Positions 9,043-17,214 of a stretch of 64,000 bases of DNA are shown piece by piece (the first letter of the stretch is position 1; each line of letters begins with the position of its first letter). The stretch spans positions 60,951-124,950 of the forward strand of contig NZ_JAJNQN010000010.1 in NCBI RefSeq assembly GCF_022227845.1. The letters run 5' to 3'. The stretch comes from Ectothiorhodospira lacustris (GTDB lineage: Bacteria > Pseudomonadota > Gammaproteobacteria > Ectothiorhodospirales > Ectothiorhodospiraceae). The notes below the pieces were generated by a model, which saw only the letters and a program-made list of their open reading frames with translations, was not told where the DNA came from and ran no database searches. A program made the position numbers and the translations under genes.

Positions 9043-10056
9043 TCATAAGGAAAGGTGGCGATGTTTTACTGTTTTGAAAGCACTTAGTAGCAAGTAACGC
9101 CAAGTTGCCGGGCGGCCGGGCCTTCGAGTGGCGGAGTAAGCAAATGAGCGTAGTGCCAATTGCGGGTCTCCAGCCCAGTAATGATGATAACCAAAATCGA
9201 AACTGATATCAGCGAGACGTTTTTTGATATCAGCTGGAGCTGTATACTCTTGGTTGGGGCCTTTGAGTCCCCATCGGGCCAAGGCCTTTTCAACCACTAT
9301 GCGCTCATAGTTTTCATGAGGCCACTTGTGGATACACCCTCGTCCATGTACCCGATAGAGTGCAAGGATACGGTCAAGTTGATGGATCTCTGTCACTCGT
9401 GAGGCCCTTATCCAGTAGTCATAATCCTGGCCGCGCTTTAGTGTAGTATCAAATAGGCCAATGGTATCGATGAGGGTTCGCCGGAACACCACTGTGATTG
9501 TGTGGAGTAGAGAGCTGAAAAGTAGTCGATTGTAGAGCCAGCCGGAGCGATCTGGAACTATGCTGGCTGGCTGCCCCATTGTGGGGGTAGAGATATATGA
9601 TAAGGCCGCCGGAAATCTTCCCTCGGTATCTGGTTTCCAGACTTGCCATCGGGCGTAAACCATGCTGATGTTCGGGTGTCTTTCAAGATGCTGAATTTGA
9701 AGGGATAGCTTGCCGGGTAACCATATGTCATCAGAATCAAGAAAGGCGATGTATTCACCTGCTGCCGCTGCCATTCCAGCATTCCTTGCAGCAGCAGCTC
9801 CCTGGTTCTCTTGTGTGATCAAAGTGATGCGATCACCATAGCTTTTTAGTAAGTCGATGGTTTCATCCGTTGAGCCATCGTCAACGATGATGAGTTCTAT
9901 GTTTGGGTAGTCTTGGTCGAGTACGCTCTCAATAGCCTCTTGTATATAAGCGCCAGTGTTGTATGAGGGCATTACAATACTTACAAGTGGCTTGCTTGGT
10001 TGCGCTTTGCTATTGATGCTTGGGGCGCCGTGAGTTGCATGGCAAGATCTGTGCAT
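9043..10056 (-). CDS. Glycosyltransferase family 2
   Basis: A 337-residue GT2 enzyme with all hallmark motifs: PLVSIVMPSYNTGAYI, IELIIVDDGSTDET, the conserved QGAAAARNAGM turn and the DXD site YIAFLDSDDIW. The C-terminal part (LKRGQDYDYWIRAS) carries the expected acidic catalytic base region. The ATG at 10056 is weakly preceded by SD-like bases, and the first ~20 residues are probably an unstructured extension. It stands alone between gaps of 208 and 101 bases. It probably adds one sugar during repeat-unit assembly on the cytoplasmic face. Confidence 0.88.
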   Translation of the reverse strand: MHRSCHATHGAPSINSKAQPSKPLVSIVMPSYNTGAYIQEAIESVLDQDYPNIELIIVDDGSTDETIDLLKSYGDRITLITQENQGAAAARNAGMAAAAGEYIAFLDSDDIWLPGKLSLQIQHLERHPNISMVYARWQVWKPDTEGRFPAALSYISTPTMGQPASIVPDRSGWLYNRLLFSSLLHTITVVFRRTLIDTIGLFDTTLKRGQDYDYWIRASRVTEIHQLDRILALYRVHGRGCIHKWPHENYERIVVEKALARWGLKGPNQEYTAPADIKKRLADISFDFGYHHYWAGDPQLALRSFAYSATRRPGRPATWRYLLLSAFKTVKHRHLSL

Positions 10057-10157
10057 TATGTGCTCGGCTTGAATTGTTGGTTGCTATTTTAGCTGATTAG
10101 CTCTGTTCCAGCACAAGCCACATTTGTTATGGCGAGAGCTTGAAAGTTGGTAATTTT

Positions 10158-11141
10158 TCACTCCTTATGATGGGGTGAGGGCGGGTTTATGTGCTCGGAA
10201 ATTAGGTAGAGAGGGCGCTGTTTAGTTTCATCGAACATTCGGCCCAGATACTCTCCTATTACTCCCAGTGCTATTAGTTGAACTCCGCCTAGAAAAAGGA
10301 TTACCACCATCAATGATGGGTAGCCAGGCACAGGGTTTCCGTGAATGAGTGTGTGGACGATCATCCAGATGCCGTAGATGAATGAAAGTGCAGCAACTGT
10401 CAGGCCAAAATAGGTTGCTATCTTAAGTGGTGCTGTGGTGAAAGATGTGATTCCTTCAAGCGCGAAATTCCAAAGCTTCCAGTAATTCCACTTGGTAGAT
10501 CCGGCAAATCTGCGATCCCGATGATAGGGTATTGCAGTTTGTTTATATCCGATCCAGGCAAAGAGACCCTTCATGAAACGATGATGTTCTCTCAGGGATT
10601 TCAGGGCATCAATGGCGGGCCTGCTCAGGAGTCGAAAATCGCCTGTATCTGCGGGAATTTCCACATGGCCAATTTTTTTTATGGTACGGTAGAAAAGGTA
10701 TGCAGTAATTTTTTTTAGCAATGATTCTCCGTCACGCGAGATACGCTTGGCATAAACCACATCGTTTCCCGCACGCCACATTTCTAATAATTCAGGGATT
10801 AGCTCTGGAGGGTCCTGTAAGTCGGCGTCGATAATGATCACAGCTTCTCCTGTCGCATGATCGAGTCCAGCCGACATTGCAATTTCTTTCCCAAAGTTTC
10901 TGCTGAGATTAATAAGCTCAACCTGGGGGTCATTTTCAGATAATTGTGTGATTATCTCAGCTGTATGGTCTTTGCTGCCATCATTTATGAAAACAAGCCT
11001 GAAATTATAGGGAAGCTCTTTGGTGACGGATTTAATTCTTTCGTAAAGTGCGAGTATGACTTCTTCTTCGTTATACGCGGGGACAATAATTGAGATGGTT
11101 GTTATGTTTTTGTCTGATTCTTTTGGGGGGTGGTTGGGCAT
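10158..11141 (-). CDS. GtrB-like bactoprenol glycosyltransferase
   Basis: A 327-residue polyisoprenyl-phosphate glycosyltransferase of the DPM1/GtrB/ArnC type: SIIVPAYNEEEVILALYERI, FINDGSKDHT, NLSRNFGKEIAMSAGLDHA, IIIDADLQDPPELI, then two C-terminal membrane helices (ATYFGLTVAALSFIYGIWMI, MVVILFLGGVQLIALGVIGEYLGR). Such enzymes move a sugar from a nucleotide onto undecaprenyl phosphate. I chose the ATG at 11141, which has AGGA upstream, over the in-frame TTG at 11165. It overlaps the end of the GtrA-like gene by 40 bases, and both follow a GT39 gene: the three-part plan of gtrA-gtrB-gtrC serotype-conversion operons. Confidence 0.9.
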   Translation of the reverse strand: MPNHPPKESDKNITTISIIVPAYNEEEVILALYERIKSVTKELPYNFRLVFINDGSKDHTAEIITQLSENDPQVELINLSRNFGKEIAMSAGLDHATGEAVIIIDADLQDPPELIPELLEMWRAGNDVVYAKRISRDGESLLKKITAYLFYRTIKKIGHVEIPADTGDFRLLSRPAIDALKSLREHHRFMKGLFAWIGYKQTAIPYHRDRRFAGSTKWNYWKLWNFALEGITSFTTAPLKIATYFGLTVAALSFIYGIWMIVHTLIHGNPVPGYPSLMVVILFLGGVQLIALGVIGEYLGRMFDETKQRPLYLISEHINPPSPHHKE

Positions 11142-11524
11142 GGCGTTTGTCCTGAAAAGGTCCAATATTTGTTGATTATGAAGTTCCAGAATAGCACCAC
11201 AGCCGTGCTAGCGATCTGTGCAGCTAAATAATTTATCTTTAAAATATATACTCCTGTGGCTAGCAGTCCTGCATTTAGTAGCATGCCGCTCAGTGCCGCT
11301 GCTATAAAGCGTGGAGCAATGGTTGTGTGGGTTCCTGTTGCTTTGAATGTGAAGCGATAGTTCAGGATATAGTTAATGATTGCGCCACCGATAAATCCTA
11401 TGGTGGATGCAAGGGTAGGCTCCACATTTGCTGTATATGCTAGCCCGATAAAAAGTGTATAGTGGCCGGCGGTAGAGATGCCGCCGACTGTTACGAAGGC
11501 TAAAAATTGATGCGCAATATGCAT
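11102..11524 (-). CDS. GtrA family membrane protein (lipid-linked sugar flippase)
   Basis: A 140-residue protein with four hydrophobic helices and the GtrA signature: FVTVGGISTAGHYTLFIGL, ASTIGFIGGAIINYILNYRFTF and the closing FWNFIINKYWTFS. GtrA-type proteins are thought to flip undecaprenyl-phosphate sugars to the periplasmic face. Its ATG directly abuts the stop of the GT39 gene and its end overlaps the start of the GtrB-like gene, so the three are almost certainly one transcript. The C-terminal tail is polar and non-conserved. Confidence 0.9.
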   Translation of the reverse strand: MHIAHQFLAFVTVGGISTAGHYTLFIGLAYTANVEPTLASTIGFIGGAIINYILNYRFTFKATGTHTTIAPRFIAAALSGMLLNAGLLATGVYILKINYLAAQIASTAVVLFWNFIINKYWTFSGQTPCPTTPQKNQTKT

Positions 11525-12985
11525 TCATGGCCTTTGCTGAGATTGGCGATGAGAGCGTTGCTTTTCTGTAATGCTTAATGCCGCGATTATTGCTAGAAAA
11601 CCTAGCGCTGGTAAGTGATATTTGCCGCCGCTCTCTACGATAGAGTGAATGCTGTAGAAATATAGAAAAACAAGTATCATGGGCAGTAGCAAAATTGAAG
11701 GCGGTTCGCGCCGGCTAAGCCATCGATATGTGCCCACTAGAATGATTATCCAGATTAGGATCCAGTAGGAGTTTGCTACAGCTTTCCATGCCGCATATGT
11801 CGGTTCACTCACCTGGATTCCGCCACGTCGTAGGGTTTCATAGATTCCTGTGCTGTCGTCTCCCAGGAATAGTATTTGCTTTTCTATGGCAAGGCGCAGG
11901 AAGTCCATTGGGTTTTCACGTATCCATTCCATGCCTAACTTGAATCCTAAGGCGTTGGCCTCAAGCTCTGGATATTGGTCAAGTTGGTCCGTCCATTGTG
12001 TTCGAATGAAACCTCCTGTAGCCTCGGGGTGATTGGCTTTATAGAAGACACCGCCGCCATTGGTGGAGATTAGTACGAACTGGTCGAAAACCTGATAATT
12101 TCTTATAGACCAAGGTGATATAATTAATGCCATTCCCAATAGTATGAGTGCTAGTCTCATAAGTATTATTTTTGCGGGTGACCGGATTAGGAAGTCGGAG
12201 ACTATGACTGCCGTTGTCAGTAGAATCACTGACGGCTGAACCAAGGCACCAAAGCCAAGGATCATTCCTGCCGGAAGAGCAATTTTATAATTTTTCGGTC
12301 TGCGGTAAAGAAGCAGGAATACGATTACGAGTATGAGTATCAGGGGCATCTCTTTTTCAGGAACACCGGTGAGCGCGATGTGTGTGGGCCAGATACAGAT
12401 AATGGCTGTGGCAATGCGCCCACATGCTTCTCCTCCAATTGTGCGTCCAAGGAAATATACACCTATTATGGTGCCGGTATATATCGCCAGATTCGTTCCG
12501 ACGATAACTTCTTTGCTTGAACCAAAGATGGCCACTATGGGGGAAAGCAGAAATGGGTACCCCGGAGGCCAGAAAGCTCGCCATCCTGTACCGCCATATT
12601 CTTCGCCTCTGCTAAGTTTTTCTGCAAGCCAGAGATAGGTGGCTCCATCTGACGATGGAGATGCTGGAAAGCTGATAACCCAAAGCAGCCTCAGGATTAT
12701 TCCTATAGTAATTACTGACCCTAGCCACATGGCTGTGGATGGTTTTTTTGAGAGATTTTCGGTGCGGTCAAAGAGATAAGTTAATTTCTGGCGACCTATG
12801 AAAAGTGTCGTCAATATCCCCATTGAAAATAGTATCCCAATAAGCCAGTTTATCCAGGGGGAGGGGGCAAATAGCAGGCGCGTTGAAAGTAGTGGGGTGG
12901 CAATCAGTACCTGGATTGATACTATTCCTAAAATGCCAACGATAATGAGTGTAAGTAGGAGCCTTATGCCGGTTGAAGTATTCAC
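11525..12985 (-). CDS. Membrane glycosyltransferase, GT39/ArnT (PMT)-like
   Basis: A 486-residue membrane protein with roughly 10-12 helices and a PMT/ArnT-type first loop: PSSDGATYLWLAEKLSRG followed by WPPGYPFLLSPIVAIFG, with the acidic residue just after the first helix. These enzymes use undecaprenyl-phosphate sugars as donors at the periplasmic face. I prefer the GTG at 12985 because AAGGA sits about 10 bases upstream and the protein then opens directly into helix 1. ATGs at 13030 and 13174 in the same frame lack an SD. It is first in an operon with GtrA and GtrB, so it probably transfers the sugar that GtrB loads and GtrA flips. Confidence 0.82.
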   Translation of the reverse strand: MNTSTGIRLLLTLIIVGILGIVSIQVLIATPLLSTRLLFAPSPWINWLIGILFSMGILTTLFIGRQKLTYLFDRTENLSKKPSTAMWLGSVITIGIILRLLWVISFPASPSSDGATYLWLAEKLSRGEEYGGTGWRAFWPPGYPFLLSPIVAIFGSSKEVIVGTNLAIYTGTIIGVYFLGRTIGGEACGRIATAIICIWPTHIALTGVPEKEMPLILILVIVFLLLYRRPKNYKIALPAGMILGFGALVQPSVILLTTAVIVSDFLIRSPAKIILMRLALILLGMALIISPWSIRNYQVFDQFVLISTNGGGVFYKANHPEATGGFIRTQWTDQLDQYPELEANALGFKLGMEWIRENPMDFLRLAIEKQILFLGDDSTGIYETLRRGGIQVSEPTYAAWKAVANSYWILIWIIILVGTYRWLSRREPPSILLLPMILVFLYFYSIHSIVESGGKYHLPALGFLAIIAALSITEKQRSHRQSQQRP

Positions 12986-13030
12986 AATATGAGCTTCCTT
13001 AGCATGCGGTTGTATAATTCCAGATGCCAT

Positions 13031-13834
13031 TTTTAAAGCAGGGAGATAAAAATGGAGGTATGGGCGTGATTTAATTTGTTTGCTGGAGGCTTGAATGGTT
13101 GCCGCAACTTGCGTCTCCGGTGCTGCGGGAATCGAGGTTGCATCCGATGCGTGAGATTCAGGCATCGGCCACAAGTGCAGCCACCCGTTGGTGGTGCTTT
13201 GCTATAAGGTGCGCGGGCCTTCTTGGCCAAATGTGGGTTGGCCCGACCGCTGATGCTCACTCTAGCCTCCCATGGTGGTCTATCCGGCAGAGACGTGCTC
13301 CCTGCGGGCACGCATTTTGGTGCTGTGCTGGTAGAAGCGGCGTCCAGGCTATGCCGATTATGAATTGTCAGTGACTTGAACATCTGCATTAAGCCATGCT
13401 GATGTGACCGGCTTTACTCTTATGGGGCTTATCCTACACCCGGTCGGCACAGGGTGAAACGTCTTCCAATGAATGCTCGCCAGAGGTTTGCCAGGAGCTT
13501 GGTTGCGGCGGACCCATATTTTTTTGTCTGGTTGCCTTTGATTCTCTAATCTGGGGGGAGGATTAGCAAGATGTTGGCACAAAGCCTGCCTTACCTGAGA
13601 CGACCTATTCGTGACCCTGCTGTGAGCAGTGATCTGGATGCCAGAACGCCTGTGTAACCGAGGTGTTCTGTTGGGGCTTGGGGCACCACTGATAGAGCTG
13701 GCCGGACTGAAGGCCCCGCTCTCTAGCGGCGGCACTTAGATGATTCGCTTGGTTAGGACCAATGTCTAATCCTTGAAAGCCCCCTGCCGTTCGGTTCTAT
13801 GGATGGGAGGCGACCGGTATCGAGTGCTTTGCAA
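13031..13834. other. 800-base gap without a credible gene; holds a sigma-54-like site
   Basis: No frame here shows domain motifs or plausible start context; the short open frames on both strands have poor residue composition. The stretch carries a good -24/-12 sigma-54 match at 13575-13590 on the plus strand but no gene just downstream. It marks the boundary between the AT-richer glycosyltransferase block and the GC-richer exosortase-associated block, and may be a decayed gene. Confidence 0.5.
13575..13590 (+). promoter_or_regulatory. Sigma-54 (-24/-12)-like promoter without an evident gene
   Basis: TGGCAC at 13575-13580 and TGC at 13587-13589 give the GG-N10-GC spacing of RpoN promoters, with the -24 half exact. 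The next ~240 bases show no convincing plus-strand gene and run into the 3' end of an antisense gene. It may be a relic or a chance match. Confidence 0.35.
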
Positions 13835-15298
13835 TCATGGACGCCTTAGGTGTGTTGAGGTCGTATCCGATGGTTGAAAGTCCCACTCAAGATGGGGAAA
13901 TTCCCACTCCTGTTCCCGCGTTTGCCCGCGATCAAGTTTGCCTTCGACAGGGCGGAGGTCCAGGGTGTCAAGATTGCCCCATGGGTTTCTTAAATAGATG
14001 TCGGCCTGTCCCATGTTGCGGGTCAGGTTGTCCTTGTTTCTGACCCGGCGGGGCAGGATCAGCGGGGTGCCGGCGAAGACGGCGTTGCCCGCGACGACCT
14101 GTTCGTAGCCCTGCTGGGGGCGGTCGACATGAATGCCGAAACCCTGTGCAACCAGGGTGTTCTGCAGGATGTGAACCTCCCGGGGCAGGTGGTTGTGGGG
14201 GCGGACGATGAGGGCGTCGTTGTAGTGGTTCACGAACAGGTTGTTGTACAGGGCAATATTGCCCTCGCCCTGGAACAGGCGTTCGTAGGGGTTCTGGTAG
14301 AACAGGTTGCCATGGATCAGGTAGCGATCATGTTGCCCCAGGCCGGTTTCGGGGAAATGGCCCACCAGCAGGTTGGGGCGCGCCTGGTTGCCGCTGTTGC
14401 CGTGCCGGGCCTTGCTGAAGGTGTTGTAACGAATGAGGGTGTGTCCCGGCTGGGTGGGCATGCCCGGTAGCCATTGGCGCTGGGTCTGGTGTTTGATCTG
14501 GGCGTTGTAGCCCAGGGTGTCTTCGATAAGGTTGTGCTCGATCAGCCCGCCGATGAAGGGGCCGCTTCCATCAGGTCTGCCCAGATACATGCCGGTGCCC
14601 ACATGATGGATATGGTTGTGCCGGATGATCCAGCCCCAGGCGGGGCTGCGGGTGGTGATGCCGTTATGCCCTTGGGCACCGTCGTAATTGTGGATGTGCA
14701 GGTGTTCCAGGGTGATGTGGTGGGTGAAGTGGCTGTGGCTTTCGGCGACGATGGCGTCGGCGTTTTGCTGTTGGCCGTCCAGGGTGAGATGCCGGATGGT
14801 GATGTGGGCAGCATTGACTAGGCTGATGGTGCGCTGGTTGTTCCTTGCCTGGAGCAGGGCGGGTGTGCCGGTTTCCGGACCGGTGATGACGATGGGGTGT
14901 TCTGCGGTGCCCTGGATGTGGTGCAGGTTGAGCTGGCCGGAATAGGTGCCGGGGGCCAGTTCCAGGCGATCACCCGGCTGGAGTTGCCTGGCCAGTTGGC
15001 GGAAGTTCTCCGGCGTGGCCTGAAGGATGCGACGGGGTGTCGGCAGGGTGGTGGGCGCATCCGGTTCCGCCATGGTGATGGCGAGTGTCCGCTGGAGCGG
15101 TGGGAGTAGGTGGGTGTTGATGTTGCTGCCGGGTGCGCTGTCCTTCATTGGGGACTGGATTTCAGCGCTGGTGGTGATGGTATGGGGCTGGGCGGCCAGT
15201 GGCTGGCTGATGGGCAGGAGCAGCAACAACAGCAGCAGGAGTAGCGGCGGTAGGTGGTGCCCGGTGGGGTGTTTTGGAGTTTTGGGTGGTGCCATCAT
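13835..15298 (-). CDS. Secreted right-handed parallel beta-helix protein (polysaccharide lyase-like)
   Basis: A 487-residue protein. A very long leucine tract followed by LPISQPLAAQ forms a signal peptide with a cleavage site near residue 36. After a ~60-residue linker, residues ~95-440 show beta-helix rungs (FRQLARQLQPGDRLELAPGTYSG, HPIVITGP, ITIRHLTLDG, WIIRHNHIHHVGTGMYLG, LIEHNLIEDT, TLIRYNTFSKARHGNSG, IALYNNLFVNH, VHILQNTLV). This plan matches alginate lyase/chondroitinase-B-like (PL6) and other beta-helix CAZymes found in exosortase-type exopolysaccharide loci. Many His residues line the rungs. It would act in the periplasm on the glycan made here; whether it cleaves or epimerises is not clear. 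Confidence 0.75.
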   Translation of the reverse strand: MMAPPKTPKHPTGHHLPPLLLLLLLLLLPISQPLAAQPHTITTSAEIQSPMKDSAPGSNINTHLLPPLQRTLAITMAEPDAPTTLPTPRRILQATPENFRQLARQLQPGDRLELAPGTYSGQLNLHHIQGTAEHPIVITGPETGTPALLQARNNQRTISLVNAAHITIRHLTLDGQQQNADAIVAESHSHFTHHITLEHLHIHNYDGAQGHNGITTRSPAWGWIIRHNHIHHVGTGMYLGRPDGSGPFIGGLIEHNLIEDTLGYNAQIKHQTQRQWLPGMPTQPGHTLIRYNTFSKARHGNSGNQARPNLLVGHFPETGLGQHDRYLIHGNLFYQNPYERLFQGEGNIALYNNLFVNHYNDALIVRPHNHLPREVHILQNTLVAQGFGIHVDRPQQGYEQVVAGNAVFAGTPLILPRRVRNKDNLTRNMGQADIYLRNPWGNLDTLDLRPVEGKLDRGQTREQEWEFPHLEWDFQPSDTTSTHLRRP

Positions 15299-15458
15299 CC
15301 GTCAGGTATCCGCGGGTTGAGTGGCCTGTCGATTCGGAACGAGAGGTTCAGCGTAAACGGATATGGGATGTTCTGCCATATATATGGAGTTGGGCTATGG
15401 TGGAGTCCTGGTCCCTTGGGCGACCGCCCGATCATGACATTCTGGATGGAGATCTCCA

Positions 15459-16499
15459 TTGACTGATGTGCCTCGAAAGGGGGTTAATTTTGCGGTGGCT
15501 GCCTGGTTGTCACTGCTGGCGGTGCTCTATGCCACCTTGATGCCGTTTGATTTCGGTAACCAAAGTGTTGCCCAGGCCTGGGCACATTTCACCAGTCTGG
15601 ATGTCCCGCAAATGCGTGCCTCGGCACGGCAGCAGTGGGTGGCCAATATCCTCATGTTCGTGCCTCTTGGGCTGTTCTGGACGGCCTGGTTGTCCGGTTA
15701 TGTGCGCGGTTTCCTGGGGCGTTGCCTGGTGGGGCTGTTCGTGGTCCTGCTGGCCCTGGCGACCACGGCGACGGTGGAGTTCCTGCAGTTCTGGTTGCCC
15801 CGGCGAGAGCCGTCCCTGCTGGATATGAGCGGCAACTTCATTGGTGGCGTGGTGGGCGTGCTGGCATGGTATGGATTGTCGGGGCCGGGACTCCGGTGGT
15901 TGGCGACGCTGCGCCAGGGTGGGTTGACCGCGTTGCGAAGAGGGTTGGTGATCTATGGGGTGGCCTATGTGCTGTTTGCCTGGTTGCCGCTGGATTTCAT
16001 CGTTTCCTGGCAGGAGTGGGTGGGTAAGCTGGAATCCAATGGCTGGGGGCTTTGGCGGGCGCCTGTCTCTGAGGATGCCGGCCTGCGCTGGTGGGTGCTG
16101 CGGAGCATGATTGTGGTGATGACCCTGCCTGTCGGTATCTTGGTGGGGTGGTGGATGAGGGAGTATTTTGCGGCTGTCTCAGGCCGCAGGAGATTCTTCC
16201 TGTCCGTGGTTGCCGCAACGATGTTTGGCGTGTGGGTGGAAATCGGGCAGTTTCTGACGATTTCCGGCGTTGCCGAGGGTGGGTCCGCTCTGTTCCGTGC
16301 GCTGGGGGTGCTCCTGGGGATCGGGCTGTTTGTGTGGTGCGGTTATTTCAGTCCGGATCGGCTGCGTCACTGGGCGCGGCCGGTGGTGATGCTTTCGTTG
16401 ATCCCTTATCTGGCGCTCATGGTGCTGCTCAATCTGGGCGGAAAGGGGTTTGTTCGGGGGGGTGAATCCGGATGGACTGGGGGACGATGGCGAGTCTGA
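15459..16499 (+). CDS. VanZ family membrane protein (3'-truncated paralogue)
   Basis: A 346-residue polytopic membrane protein with the VanZ-like pattern YATLMPFDF, QWVANILMFVPLG, TATVEFLQFWLPRREPSLLDMSGNFIGG. It starts at a TTG (15459) preceded by GGAG. It closely matches the 480-residue protein at 22076-23518 along most of its length, but the similarity stops at LLNLGGKGF (about residue 330) and is replaced by a short unrelated tail (VRGGESGWTGGRWRV). The missing ~140 residues include two or more helices. Its end overlaps, tail to tail, the nucleotidyltransferase gene at 16429. VanZ-like proteins accompany exosortase systems; their role is unknown. Confidence 0.8.
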   Translation: MTDVPRKGVNFAVAAWLSLLAVLYATLMPFDFGNQSVAQAWAHFTSLDVPQMRASARQQWVANILMFVPLGLFWTAWLSGYVRGFLGRCLVGLFVVLLALATTATVEFLQFWLPRREPSLLDMSGNFIGGVVGVLAWYGLSGPGLRWLATLRQGGLTALRRGLVIYGVAYVLFAWLPLDFIVSWQEWVGKLESNGWGLWRAPVSEDAGLRWWVLRSMIVVMTLPVGILVGWWMREYFAAVSGRRRFFLSVVAATMFGVWVEIGQFLTISGVAEGGSALFRALGVLLGIGLFVWCGYFSPDRLRHWARPVVMLSLIPYLALMVLLNLGGKGFVRGGESGWTGGRWRV

Positions 16500-16773
16500 A
16501 TGTGTCGCTGATGGTGGAGCCGTCCACAAGGTCAACCTTCCAGGGCAGCTCGGATTCGCTGAAGGCCTCCTGGAGCAAGCCCAGGTGTCGCAGGCTTATG
16601 GGCGTTCTGGGCATGATGAGTAGATCCAGGTCCGAATAGGGCTTGGTCCTGCCGGTGACCCTGGAGCCGAAGGCCCTGACTTCCGTGTCCGGCAGGTGCC
16701 GGCAAAGGATGTCCGACACGATTGCCCAGTGACGGGGCTCGATGTCGATGGGAGGCTTATTGGTTGCGGGCAT
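16429..16773 (-). CDS. mntA: MntA-like nucleotidyltransferase (MNT domain antitoxin)
   Basis: A 114-residue minimal nucleotidyltransferase. The catalytic signature GSX10DXD is intact (GSRVTGRTKPYSDLDL, Gly36-Ser37, Asp48 and Asp50), and the third acidic residue is probably Asp81 in KVDLVD. In characterised MntA-HepT pairs this enzyme AMPylates the HEPN partner on tyrosine and silences its RNase activity. The ATG at 16773 lies inside the end of the HEPN gene (17-base overlap), so the two are coupled. Its last few codons run antisense through VanZ-derived DNA, so the C-terminal tail (EQTPFRPD) may have been acquired at insertion. Confidence 0.85.
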   Translation of the reverse strand: MPATNKPPIDIEPRHWAIVSDILCRHLPDTEVRAFGSRVTGRTKPYSDLDLLIMPRTPISLRHLGLLQEAFSESELPWKVDLVDGSTISDTFRLAIVPQSIRIHPPEQTPFRPD

Positions 16774-17188
16774 TGAGCTGTTCCAGCAGGTGTTGCGCAT
16801 CCTGAAGAAAGCCCTGGCACGCCTGGAGGATTATGGCCGCTTTCTTTTGATCGTAAGTGTGGGCCGTGATGTTGCGCAGGGTGCGATACTGGAACCAGGC
16901 TTCCACGTCACTGATCAGGCCTTTTTCGGCTCCGCTTCGCAGCAGGTCTCTGAAATTGCTTTTATCGATTTCTTCAGGGCTGGCTGCTTCCAGTTCCATC
17001 TGTCGACGTAGCATCTTGACGCTGAGTTCGTAGACAAACTCGAAATTCTGAATCACGCCGGCGATGAGGGTGTTTCTGACCGCAGGCGCCTGTGACTGGA
17101 ACCAAGTGCTGTCACTGACGATGGCCATGGCCTCTCGAAACGAGATGATGGCATTTTGCAGCGGACTCAGATCCAGCGTTTCATCCAT
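16757..17188 (-). CDS. hepT: HepT-like HEPN protein (nucleotidyltransferase substrate-binding family)
   Basis: A 143-residue all-helical protein of the HI0074/NTase-substrate-binding type: FEFVYELSVKMLRRQMELEA, FRDLLRSGAEKGLI and the HEPN active site RNITAHTYD. The last gives R105-X4-H110-X-Y112, the RX4HXY motif in which Arg/His make the ribonuclease site and Tyr is AMPylated by MntA in studied systems. The start at 17188 has GGGGA upstream; longer in-frame starts overlap the decarboxylase gene and are unlikely. It lies 26 bases after that gene's stop, and the nucleotidyltransferase follows with a 17-base overlap. This looks like a complete type VII toxin-antitoxin pair. Confidence 0.85.
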   Translation of the reverse strand: MDETLDLSPLQNAIISFREAMAIVSDSTWFQSQAPAVRNTLIAGVIQNFEFVYELSVKMLRRQMELEAASPEEIDKSNFRDLLRSGAEKGLISDVEAWFQYRTLRNITAHTYDQKKAAIILQACQGFLQDAQHLLEQLNARNQ

Positions 17189-17214
17189 GGTGCTTCCCCA
17201 TGTTGGTTGCTTGG

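Noticed and set aside
11141..11165. TTG start for the GtrB-like gene
   Set aside because: No SD precedes it, while the ATG at 11141 has AGGA at good distance and fits family length better.
13099..13735. Short frames on both strands in the 13.1-13.8 kb gap
   Set aside because: Trp/Cys/Arg-rich composition, no SD, no motif. I also looked for transposase remnants and saw none.
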